NCBI GenBank assembly: GCA_027021445.1
Contig: JALUUH010000079.1
Coordinates: 1 to 42,308 of the forward strand
Direction: 5' to 3'
From: Gammaproteobacteria bacterium
Lineage (GTDB): Bacteria; Pseudomonadota; Gammaproteobacteria; S012-40
DNA length: 42,308 nucleotides
Below, piece by piece: positions 26,709-36,616 of the stretch (position 1 is its first letter; each line of letters starts with the position of its first letter). A program made the position numbers and the translations under genes. Below the pieces are notes generated by a model that searched no databases, was not told the origin of the DNA, and worked only from the letters and a program-made list of their open reading frames with translations.

Positions 26709-29700
26709 GTGAATAAAACAAGTAACGAATTACAAGGCTTATACCGCCCCGGTTTTGAACGCGAAAACTGCGGCTTTGGACTGATAGCGCATATGGATGG
26801 AATCCCCAGCCATTGGATCGTAGACACCGCGATCAATGCCCTCGCCCGACTGACACACCGAGGCGCAGTCGCTGCCGATGGAAAAACCGGTGATGGCTGC
26901 GGACTTCTCATGAAAAAGCCCGATTTGTTTCTGCGCCACGTCGCCACATCGGAAGGATTTAAAGTCGCCGAGCTTTATGCCGTAGGCATGGTATTTTTGA
27001 ATCATAGCCCTCATTTAGCCAGCAACGCTAAGAGCACACTAGAACAAGAACTAAAAGGACAAAATCTTCAGGTCTTAGGCTGGCGTCACGTTCCTATCGA
27101 TAAATCCGCATGTGGAGAGCAGGCATTAGAATCTATTCCGCAAATCGAACATGTTTTTGTCAATGCCGCCAAAGGTATGGATGAAACTACATTTGAACGA
27201 TGCTTATATATAGCACGACGTAAAACCGAAAAAATCTTAGAACCCAAAGATCCTGTTTTTTATATCCCTAGCCTTTCATCCAAAGTTTTATCCTATAAAG
27301 GCCTGGTAATGCCTGAATATCTTCCAAAATTTTACCTGGACTTGAAAGATAGCCAGCTGCAAACCTCGACCGCTGTCTTCCATCAACGCTTTTCCACCAA
27401 TACGCTGCCACAATGGCGACTCGCACAACCTTTTCGCTTTCTCGCGCATAATGGAGAAATAAATACGGTACAAGGCAATCGTAACTGGGCGCTCGCACGA
27501 GGACATAAATTCGAAACACCATTATTAGACATGGAAGCGGTAAGACCACTGGTTTCCACTACAGGCTCAGATTCAAACAGCTTGGACAATATGTTAGAAG
27601 CCCTACTCGCGGGAGGAATGGATGTTTTTCGCGCAATGCGCTACCTCATTCCACCCGCCTGGCAAAACATCGACGTAAAAGATCCCGACCTTAGGGCCTT
27701 TTATGAATATAATTCTATGCACATGGAGCCCTGGGATGGCCCCGCAGGTGTGGTGCTAACCGATGGTCGGTTTGCGGCCTGCTCATTAGACAGAAATGGG
27801 CTTCGACCGGCGCGTTATGTCATCACCAAAGATAGACATATTACGCTCGCATCAGAAATTGGCGTTTATGATTACCAGCCTTCCGATGTCGTTGCCAAGG
27901 GCCGCTTAAAACCAGGACAAATGCTCGCCGTTGATACCAGCACCGGTGAATTGCTATTCCCCGAAAACATTGACCAAATGCTTTCTACGCGCCACCCCTA
28001 TAAAAAATGGATGGATAAATACTCGAAACGACTTGAAGCCCAGCTATACGGTGATAGCATTGCTAAAAGTTCATTGAATGTAGACCAGATCAGCACTTAC
28101 CAAAAAATGTTCAACGTCACATTCGAAGAAAGAGACCAAGTATTACGTGTGCTCGCGGAAAGTGGGCAAGAGGCAATAGGATCAATGGGTGATGACACCC
28201 CCATGCCAGTACTTTCAACTAAAGTACGCTCACCTTATGATTATTTTAGACAACAGTTTGCACAAGTCACCAATCCTCCAATAGACCCCTTGCGCGAAAA
28301 CATTGTAATGTCTCTGGAAACCTGCCTTGGCCCGGAAAGAAATTTATTCGAAGAAACTTCCGAGCATGCAAACCGGTTGTTAGTTGATACTCCGGTATTA
28401 TCAAAAGGAAAATTTGATCAACTTTTAGCGATTAACGACGTTGAGTACAAGCACCAATTTATCGATTTAAATTACGCGAATAGCGATTTGGAATCCGCGA
28501 TTAAAATGGTTTGCGACGATGCGGTAGCGGCCGTACGCGATGGAAAAGTCGTTATTGTGCTGTCAGATAAAAACATTGATAAAAACAAAATACCGATTCA
28601 TGCTTTGCTTGCAACAGGCGCAGTTCATCACCGCTTAATCCACGAAGGATTACGCTGTGACGCGAACATTGTAGTTGCAACCGGTACCGCAAGAGACCCC
28701 CACCAATTCGCGGTATTAATTGGCTATGGCGCAACCGCAATCTATCCCTATCTTGCTTACGAATGCCTGGCAGATATGGCGAGAACTGGCGAAATTGTAG
28801 ATGGCGTTACACCTCGACTCGCTCAGCGTTTTCGGCGAGGAATTAATAAGGGGCTGTATAAAATATTATCCAAGATGGGGATATCCACCATTGCAAGCTA
28901 TCGAGGCTCACAGCTTTTTGAAGCCGTCGGTTTATCTCAGAAAATCGTCGACCTATGCTTTGTAGGTACCACCACTCGAATTCAGGGTACGACTTTCGCG
29001 GACTTAGAAACCGAGCAAAAAATACTAGCGAAGAACGCGTGGATCGCGCGCAAAAAAATAAATCAAGGCGGCTTGCTAAAATATGTGCATGCAGAAGAAT
29101 ACCACGCCTATAACCCTGACGTCATTCAAACACTACAGGTCGCGGTAAAAAGTGGTGATTATAATGACTACAAAAAATATGCAGATCTCGTCAATAATCG
29201 GCCAATCTCTTCGCTGCGCGATATGTTTTCATTAAAACAAACAACACCCATCAAGCTTGACGAAGTGGAATCTCTCGCAGATATTTATAAGCGTTTTGAT
29301 AGCGCGGGCATGTCATTAGGTGCATTATCTCCAGAAGCGCATGAAGCACTTGCCATCGCAATGAATCGCTTGGGAGGCCGCTCCAATTCTGGCGAGGGCG
29401 GTGAAGACCCCATACGCTTCAACAGCGAAAAATTATCCAAAATAAAACAAGTAGCATCCGGGCGTTTCGGAGTGACACCGCATTATTTAGTTAATGCTGA
29501 AGTTATTCAGATTAAAATTGCACAAGGTGCGAAGCCTGGTGAAGGCGGTCAGCTTCCCGGCGGTAAAGTCGATAAAATGATTGCTAAACTTCGTTTTGCG
29601 CGGCCAGGAGTATCTCTGATATCACCGCCACCGCATCATGACATTTACTCCATCGAAGATCTCGCACAATTAATCTTTGATCTAAAACAGGTTAACCCAA

Positions 29701-31169
29701 GTGCTTTAGTCTCCGTAAAACTGGTATCCGAAGCGGGTGTAGGCACCATTGCAGCGGGCGTCGCAAAAGCCTATGCCGACTTAATCACCATATCAGGATA
29801 CGACGGCGGCACAGGGGCAAGTCCGCTAACGTCAGTCAAATATGCGGGCATTCCCTGGGAGTTGGGACTCAGTGAAACTCACCAAGTACTACGCGCAAAT
29901 GATTTACGTGACAAAGTGAGACTGCAAACAGACGGTGGATTAAAAACCGGTCTTGACGTGATCAAAGCTGCGATCTTAGGCGCTGAAAGCTTTGGTTTTG
30001 GCACCGGGCCAATGGTCGCACTGGGATGCAAGTATTTAAGAATTTGCCACTTAAACAATTGTGCGACCGGCGTTGCAACTCAAAATAAAATTTTGCGTAA
30101 AGATCATTTTATTGGTTTACCGGAAATGGTCATGAACTACTTCAGATTCGTTGCCATCGAAACACGTGAGTTACTCGCTCGACTCGGCATTCGTTCATTA
30201 CAAGACTTAATTGGTCGAACAGATTTATTGGCAATTATTGAAGGCAAAACGAGTAAACAATCAGGTTTGGATTTAGCGCCTATCCTATCAGACGGAGGTG
30301 TATCGCCAGACAAACCTATGCATTGCTCTGAACCCAAAAACCAACCTTTTGATAAAGGCGAACTAGCAGAACAGATCGTCAAAGAAACGGCGAGCGCAGT
30401 TGCCAACATGACCGGAGGGACTTTTAACTACAATGTAACAAATACCCATCGCTCCATCGGTGCGCGCCTTTCGGGAGAAATAGCCAAGCGCTATGGCAAT
30501 CAAGGGATGGCTAAAAACCCCATTACTCTGAAACTGAAAGGCACTGCCGGCCAAAGTCTAGGAGTTTGGAATGCCGGTGGTCTACACATCCAATTAGAAG
30601 GCGATGCTAACGACTATGTAGGCAAGGGAATGACAGGCGGAGCCATCATCATCGCACCAGCAAAAGAAAGTGAATTCAAAACCAATGAAACCACTATAAT
30701 CGGTAACACTTGTTTATATGGAGCCACTGGGGGTCGTTTATACGCGGCGGGTACCGCAGGAGAACGATTTGCTGTCCGTAACTCTGGCGCACACGCTATC
30801 GTTGAAGGTATTGGCGATCATGGCTGTGAATATATGACCGGGGGAGTTGTTGTTGTTCTCGGTAAAACCGGAGTGAATTTTGGTGCCGGTATGACCGGGG
30901 GATTTGCCTATGTGCTCGATGAGCAAAATGAATTTGTCGATAATTACAACCATGAACTCATCGATATCCATCGTATAGCAACCGAATCTACTGAGGCACA
31001 TCGACACTATTTACGTACAACAGTAAAAAGATATATTGCCGCAACAGATAGTGATTGGGGAAAACATATAATCGATAATTTTTCTGACTACATTGGAAAA
31101 TTCTGGCTTGTTAAGCCCAAAGCTTCGGAACTTGAGTCATTAATGGATGCATTGAGAAGTGCAGCATAA
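26709..31169 (+). CDS. gltB: Glutamate synthase (NADPH) large subunit
   Basis: This 1486-residue protein is full length. A short propeptide ([20 protein letters not shown]) precedes the catalytic Cys21 of the class II glutaminase domain (CGFGLIAH). The central domain follows, then the FMN-binding synthase domain with [13 protein letters not shown] near residue 889. The 3Fe-4S cysteines are at about 1107, 1113 and 1118 ([12 protein letters not shown]), and the C-terminal GXGXG beta-helix ends the protein. It converts glutamine and 2-oxoglutarate to two glutamates with GltD. The start is GTG with a weak ribosome-binding site. Confidence 0.98.
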   Translation: MNKTSNELQGLYRPGFERENCGFGLIAHMDGIPSHWIVDTAINALARLTHRGAVAADGKTGDGCGLLMKKPDLFLRHVATSEGFKVAELYAVGMVFLNHSPHLASNAKSTLEQELKGQNLQVLGWRHVPIDKSACGEQALESIPQIEHVFVNAAKGMDETTFERCLYIARRKTEKILEPKDPVFYIPSLSSKVLSYKGLVMPEYLPKFYLDLKDSQLQTSTAVFHQRFSTNTLPQWRLAQPFRFLAHNGEINTVQGNRNWALARGHKFETPLLDMEAVRPLVSTTGSDSNSLDNMLEALLAGGMDVFRAMRYLIPPAWQNIDVKDPDLRAFYEYNSMHMEPWDGPAGVVLTDGRFAACSLDRNGLRPARYVITKDRHITLASEIGVYDYQPSDVVAKGRLKPGQMLAVDTSTGELLFPENIDQMLSTRHPYKKWMDKYSKRLEAQLYGDSIAKSSLNVDQISTYQKMFNVTFEERDQVLRVLAESGQEAIGSMGDDTPMPVLSTKVRSPYDYFRQQFAQVTNPPIDPLRENIVMSLETCLGPERNLFEETSEHANRLLVDTPVLSKGKFDQLLAINDVEYKHQFIDLNYANSDLESAIKMVCDDAVAAVRDGKVVIVLSDKNIDKNKIPIHALLATGAVHHRLIHEGLRCDANIVVATGTARDPHQFAVLIGYGATAIYPYLAYECLADMARTGEIVDGVTPRLAQRFRRGINKGLYKILSKMGISTIASYRGSQLFEAVGLSQKIVDLCFVGTTTRIQGTTFADLETEQKILAKNAWIARKKINQGGLLKYVHAEEYHAYNPDVIQTLQVAVKSGDYNDYKKYADLVNNRPISSLRDMFSLKQTTPIKLDEVESLADIYKRFDSAGMSLGALSPEAHEALAIAMNRLGGRSNSGEGGEDPIRFNSEKLSKIKQVASGRFGVTPHYLVNAEVIQIKIAQGAKPGEGGQLPGGKVDKMIAKLRFARPGVSLISPPPHHDIYSIEDLAQLIFDLKQVNPSALVSVKLVSEAGVGTIAAGVAKAYADLITISGYDGGTGASPLTSVKYAGIPWELGLSETHQVLRANDLRDKVRLQTDGGLKTGLDVIKAAILGAESFGFGTGPMVALGCKYLRICHLNNCATGVATQNKILRKDHFIGLPEMVMNYFRFVAIETRELLARLGIRSLQDLIGRTDLLAIIEGKTSKQSGLDLAPILSDGGVSPDKPMHCSEPKNQPFDKGELAEQIVKETASAVANMTGGTFNYNVTNTHRSIGARLSGEIAKRYGNQGMAKNPITLKLKGTAGQSLGVWNAGGLHIQLEGDANDYVGKGMTGGAIIIAPAKESEFKTNETTIIGNTCLYGATGGRLYAAGTAGERFAVRNSGAHAIVEGIGDHGCEYMTGGVVVVLGKTGVNFGAGMTGGFAYVLDEQNEFVDNYNHELIDIHRIATESTEAHRHYLRTTVKRYIAATDSDWGKHIIDNFSDYIGKFWLVKPKASELESLMDALRSAA

Positions 31170-31200
31170 GCTAAAAAACAAGGTTCAAGTAGGTAGATAA

Positions 31201-32610
<1,410 letters not shown>

Positions 32611-32612
32611 AG

Positions 32613-32644
32613 CCTTTGCACGAAAACTATTTTTCGTGCAAAGG
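32613..32644 (+). terminator. Strong hairpin between gltD and hemE
   Basis: CCTTTGCACGAAAA, a 4-base loop CTAT, and TTTTCGTGCAAAGG form a perfect 14-bp stem two bases after the gltD stop codon. No T run follows (TCTCAATC), so it may instead be an RNA-stabilising or processing structure. It could separate gltBD expression from hemE. Confidence 0.5.
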
Positions 32645-32678
32645 TCTCAATCTGACCATTTAGTGAGAAATAAATATT

Positions 32679-33743
32679 ATGAGTGAATTAAAAAATGACC
32701 GCTTCTTACGCGCCTTAATGCGTGAATCCGTAGACATTACTCCGGTATGGATGATGAGACAAGCCGGTCGATATCTTCCAGAGTATAAAGCAACACGCGC
32801 AAAAGCGGGAAGCTTTATGGATTTATGCAAAAACCCTGAACTCGCATGCGAAGTAACACTTCAACCATTGGAACGCTACCCACTTGATGCAGCTATTTTA
32901 TTCTCTGATATTTTAACAATACCGGATGCAATGGGCTTAGGCTTATATTTTTCGGAAGGCGAAGGTCCTCGATTCAAAAATCCGGTGCGAACTGAAAAAG
33001 AGGTAATGAATCTTCCAATACCTGATCCCAATGATTCACTGGGCTATGTAATGGATGCCGTACGCACTATTCGCTCCGCCCTTGATGGCAGCGTTCCGTT
33101 AATTGGCTTTTCTGGAAGTCCATGGACACTTGCGACCTATATGGTAGAAGGCAGCTCAAGCAAAGAATACTCAAACATTAAAGCAATGATGTATAACCGA
33201 CCTGATTTAATGCATCACCTATTAGAAACTACCGCTCAATCAGTTATTAGTTATTTGAATGCTCAGGTTGAAGCCGGCGCACAAGCATTGATGATCTTCG
33301 ATACCTGGGGAGGCATATTATCACCACGTGACTATCAAGAATTCTCGCTCAAATACATGGACAAAATTGTAGCGGGTCTTACCCGAGAGTATGAAGGCCA
33401 GAAAATTCCCGTTGTACTATTTACCAAGGGTGGTGCAAATTGGGCAGAGGACATGGCTGATACCGGATGCGATGCACTCGGTGTTGATTGGACTGTTAAT
33501 ATTGGAGATATCAGAAAACGTGTAGGTCATCGTGTTGCACTTCAAGGAAACATGGATCCTGGCATTTTATACGCTAAGCCCGAACGAATTCGAACAGAGG
33601 TTGAAACCATCTTAGCGAGTTATGGCGAAGGCTCTGGCCACGTCTTTAATCTCGGGCATGGAATACACCAGTTCGTAAATCCGGAGCATGCAGGCGCGTT
33701 TATCGAAGCCGTACATAACCTAAGTCCTAAGTATCACAAATAA
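32679..33743 (+). CDS. hemE: Uroporphyrinogen decarboxylase
   Basis: This 354-residue enzyme of heme synthesis has the substrate-binding N-terminal [17 protein letters not shown], the catalytic Asp in [32 protein letters not shown], and the C-terminal [12 protein letters not shown] and FNLGHGI. It removes four carboxyl groups from uroporphyrinogen III in the cytosol. The order gltB-gltD-hemE is also found in Pseudomonas. The C-terminus (SPKYHK) is intact although an IS110 relic begins immediately after the stop. Confidence 0.98.
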   Translation: MSELKNDRFLRALMRESVDITPVWMMRQAGRYLPEYKATRAKAGSFMDLCKNPELACEVTLQPLERYPLDAAILFSDILTIPDAMGLGLYFSEGEGPRFKNPVRTEKEVMNLPIPDPNDSLGYVMDAVRTIRSALDGSVPLIGFSGSPWTLATYMVEGSSSKEYSNIKAMMYNRPDLMHHLLETTAQSVISYLNAQVEAGAQALMIFDTWGGILSPRDYQEFSLKYMDKIVAGLTREYEGQKIPVVLFTKGGANWAEDMADTGCDALGVDWTVNIGDIRKRVGHRVALQGNMDPGILYAKPERIRTEVETILASYGEGSGHVFNLGHGIHQFVNPEHAGAFIEAVHNLSPKYHK

Positions 33744-33943
33744 TCCGAGAATCCGTTCCACCTGAAATTGCTGGAAACAGTGCATGGCATTGGTGTTATT
33801 TTACTACTGACCCTACTTTACAAGATAGGAAATATTCGCCAATTTGAAAGTGTACAGAATTTCGCTTCCTATTCCCGACGGGTAAAATGCAAAGCGGAGT
33901 CCACAGAAAAAGCGATGACACACCAGCTTGGGCGCTGTATTTA
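33744..33943 (+). pseudogene. IS110-family transposase remnant
   Basis: The frame reads PFHLKLLETVHGIGVILLLTLLYKIGNIRQFESVQNFASYSRRVKC. It matches the C-terminal transposase_20 pattern of IS110/IS1111 enzymes (lL.TvpGIG...alTll.EIGDI.RF.s...faSY). The N-terminal DEDD catalytic part is absent, and the end runs into a short dispersed repeat. It starts directly after the hemE stop in the same frame. It is a relic and cannot be active. Confidence 0.6.
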
Positions 33944-34017
33944 CTTGAACCTAGACTCCGCAGTTGACCGTTCTTACCAGGCGGTAACTCGCTGAAATAT
34001 CGAAATTAACTGCGGAT
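33944..34017. repeat. Short dispersed repeat, copy 1
   Basis: CTTGAACCTAGACTCCGCAG through AAATTAACTGCGGAT recurs with changes at 40076-40162. It has TCCGCAGTT and AACTGCGGA as inverted ends and an inner TTACC/GGTAA hairpin. Read on the plus strand it encodes LNLDSAVDRSYQAVTR and a stop, which forms the tail of the IS110 relic frame. It resembles a small non-autonomous or REP-like element. Confidence 0.65.
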
Positions 34018-34024
34018 TTTAGGA

Positions 34025-34792
34025 TTATCCAGTGTGCTTCCTTTCTGTTGTTTTTAAGACTCTTTCCCCATTATGAGTAATGAAAGACCAGATACGCTCA
34101 TCGTGTTTTTTAATCCCATCAAGTAACTCTTCTACACTCGCCATGCAAGGCTGCCGCATACCAAAACAATCCACCATCGCTCCCACTGGGGTAAATTTAA
34201 TTCCACTCCGTGCTAATAAGTTAATGAGCTGTGGCTCCATTAGCGCAAACACATGCGTTACACCTGACTCGGTTGCCATATTCATTATTGCTTTAAACAA
34301 TCCCAATGTAATTTGCGAACAATGTCTTTTCTCTCTATGCCTTTCTGTAAATGATAGATTAGGGCTAATGCCATGGGCATTATTTTTCTCCTCTATACGT
34401 CGACGAAAATCCTTTGACACGGCAAGTCTTGATATTTCACCTTTAACTCGTGACGACACCTGCCACTGCTGGTCCCTGCTTTTTCGTCGCAATATATGAA
34501 ATCGCTCAGTGGGTAAAATTTTTTCAGTGACTACATTGCTTGATTTTGGGTTAATAATGAGCCGCACAGTTGCGACGCTAATTCTTGTTTTTTTATGAGT
34601 GAGTAGAGCATGTAAAGATCTCTGATCAAATTCGTCTGATTCTTTTTCTGCTAAATAAAGAGAGGAGTCAAATATATGTTGTTCGTCACAAAATACTTGG
34701 TAACGCAAAGCTTGACACTTTTCAACAAGCCGTGCTGAATTTCCAATTTCGGTTTCAAAATAGTTATCAAATTGATTGAAGCTCATAGTCAT
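34025..34792 (-). CDS. PEP-CTERM/exosortase system-associated acyltransferase
   Basis: This 255-residue protein starts at ATG 34792, where GGTGGA precedes it; the track adds 17 codons. It has an autoinducer-synthase-like N-terminal acyltransferase fold (ARLVEKCQALRYQVFCDEQHIFD) and VATVRLIINP. It then has EISRLAVSKDFRRRIEEKN and GLFKAIMNMATESGVTHVFALMEPQLINLLARSGIKFTPVGAMVDCFGMRQP. This is the pattern of the acyltransferase found with PEP-CTERM/exosortase systems. Its substrate is unproven. No exosortase or PEP-CTERM protein is visible in the window. It is divergent from the second PstS-like module. Confidence 0.82.
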   Translation of the reverse strand: MTMSFNQFDNYFETEIGNSARLVEKCQALRYQVFCDEQHIFDSSLYLAEKESDEFDQRSLHALLTHKKTRISVATVRLIINPKSSNVVTEKILPTERFHILRRKSRDQQWQVSSRVKGEISRLAVSKDFRRRIEEKNNAHGISPNLSFTERHREKRHCSQITLGLFKAIMNMATESGVTHVFALMEPQLINLLARSGIKFTPVGAMVDCFGMRQPCMASVEELLDGIKKHDERIWSFITHNGERVLKTTERKHTG

Positions 34793-34948
34793 AAGGAATT
34801 CCACCGAAATAGATAAGCTCAGCATGTTGTCGCAACACGACAAATTAATTCAAAACATGCTGAAAGTTAATGTTTTTTCTAATTAAATTTAGTCAATTGT
34901 TTAATTCCAGCTATAATTAAATTATTCGAAATATTTTTAATTAATTGC

Positions 34949-35389
34949 ATGCATATTTTCAAGAATATTTATCACAATTTATTCAAAGGATTTCTTTTCC
35001 TAATATTATGCTTTGCTTCTACAGCTAGCCATTCCGAAATTATTATTGGAGTTCACAACAACAATTTAACTTCCATTAATAAAAGCACTTTACGCGCCGT
35101 TTTCACAATGCGGCTTAATCGCTGGGAGAACGGGCAAAAAATCACCGTACTAATGCTCGATCAAAATAGCAAAATCCACCGTGAATTTTGCGTTCAAAAA
35201 CTCGGCGTATTTCCTTATCAATTACAACGTATCCTGGATAAACGGGTTTTTTCAGGGAAAAGCCAAGCACCGATAAACGTCTCAAACATGGAAGAAATGA
35301 TTACTAAATTGCTAAATACGCCGGGCGCCATTGGCTATATTAGCGAGGAGTTTGTAAATGATATTCCAGCAGATATTACGACATTTTAA
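34949..35389 (+). CDS. Small PstS-like periplasmic binding protein (second copy)
   Basis: This 146-residue protein has a signal peptide (GFLFLILCFASTASHS) and one PBP-like domain. The pattern IIIGVHNNNLTSINKSTLRAVFTMRLNRWENGQKI parallels VIIVHPSNPLTEISVDDVQKMYLGKKKTFPDGKKA of the protein at 3921, and PGAIGYI matches its PQAMGFI. The two are distant paralogues. No ABC transporter is adjacent. It is the first gene of a set with a barrel and a GGDEF-EAL protein; five bases separate its stop from the barrel ATG. There is no obvious ribosome-binding site at this ATG. Confidence 0.72.
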   Translation: MHIFKNIYHNLFKGFLFLILCFASTASHSEIIIGVHNNNLTSINKSTLRAVFTMRLNRWENGQKITVLMLDQNSKIHREFCVQKLGVFPYQLQRILDKRVFSGKSQAPINVSNMEEMITKLLNTPGAIGYISEEFVNDIPADITTF

Positions 35390-35393
35390 AATA

Positions 35394-36593
35394 ATGAAAA
35401 CACTAATAGCACTAACTATTTACGCATTGTTTTCAAGTATGGCATTTGCAATAAACCTGTCAAAAAATATTCAACTTCATGGCTTCGCGACTCAAGGGTA
35501 TATCAAAACTGATAACTACAATTTTTTTGGTGAAACCTCGAGAGTAAAAGGCGATATCGATTTTCGTGAACTAGGGATTAACGCTTCATATCGTGCCTTT
35601 TCAAATTTTCATATTGCAACTCAACTCATTTCTCGCGAGGCAGGCGCAGTAGATAACTCAACGATCCAGATTGATTATGCGCTCGCTGACCTACAGATAA
35701 CATCTAGAAATCAGTATAACTTCGGTCTGCGCGTGGGCCGTGTAAAGAATCCTCTCGGTTTTTACAATGAAACACGAGATGTCGCTTTTACACGAAACAG
35801 TATATTTTTACCACAGTCCATTTATTTTGATCGCGTGAGAAAACTTGCCTTATCTGCTGATGGACTGCATATTTACGGGCAAAAACGCCACAAATTCGGT
35901 GACTTTGATTTTCAATTCGGCATTGGTTATCCGCGGGTTGATAATGAGACCGAGATAGCGATATTCAAAACTGATCGCGATGGCTTAATGAAGTCCAACC
36001 TAAGCTTAATAGCGCACACCAGCTATAGCTTAAATGCGGGCAATCAAAAAATAGCATTGAGCTGGGTACGATTATCCGCAGACTACATGAGTACCGGCGC
36101 GGAAAATGCTGTTGCTTCTAATCTAAAAAATGCAAACTTCTCTTTCACTCCTATTATATTGTCGGCACTTTCGACACATGGTGACTTCACTATTTCCAGT
36201 GAATATGCACTACGATTTTTTCAATTTAATAATATGGCACCATATGTGCCTGAAGACATTGCAGACCTAACAGGAGAAAGCTATTACATTCAGATGCAAT
36301 ATAGACTAACTCCTTTATTTGAAGTTTTTCTACGCTACGACATCATTTACTTAGATAGGAATGACAAGGATGGCCTTAAATACGAAGCAAAAGGATACGG
36401 GAACCGCATTGAGCAATTTGCTAAAGATGCAACAGCAGGCATTGCCTTTCACATAAATAGCGCATGGCTACTGAGAGCTGAATATCATCACATAGAAGGA
36501 ACCGCTTGGCTACCAGTCCAAGATAATCCAGAAATGTCAAATAATCAAAAAAACTGGCAGCTATTTTCAGTATTAGTATCCTATAAATTTTAA
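35394..36593 (+). CDS. Outer-membrane beta-barrel (porin-like) protein (second copy)
   Basis: This 399-residue protein begins at ATG 35394 with a clean signal peptide (MKTLIALTIYALFSSMAFA); the track begins 12 codons earlier inside the previous gene. The body has alternating strands with aromatic girdles (IQLHGFATQGYIKTDNYNFFG; YNFGLRVGRVKNPLGFYNETRDVAFTRNSIFLPQSIYFD) and ends in the Phe of FSVLVSYKF, the usual barrel-insertion signal. The GRVKNPLGFYNETRD block matches GRQRAPFYIYSDFLD of the barrel at 4373 in position. The substrate is unknown. Confidence 0.75.
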   Translation: MKTLIALTIYALFSSMAFAINLSKNIQLHGFATQGYIKTDNYNFFGETSRVKGDIDFRELGINASYRAFSNFHIATQLISREAGAVDNSTIQIDYALADLQITSRNQYNFGLRVGRVKNPLGFYNETRDVAFTRNSIFLPQSIYFDRVRKLALSADGLHIYGQKRHKFGDFDFQFGIGYPRVDNETEIAIFKTDRDGLMKSNLSLIAHTSYSLNAGNQKIALSWVRLSADYMSTGAENAVASNLKNANFSFTPIILSALSTHGDFTISSEYALRFFQFNNMAPYVPEDIADLTGESYYIQMQYRLTPLFEVFLRYDIIYLDRNDKDGLKYEAKGYGNRIEQFAKDATAGIAFHINSAWLLRAEYHHIEGTAWLPVQDNPEMSNNQKNWQLFSVLVSYKF

Positions 36594-36616
36594 TCAACAA
36601 ACAACTCGAGTTAAAC

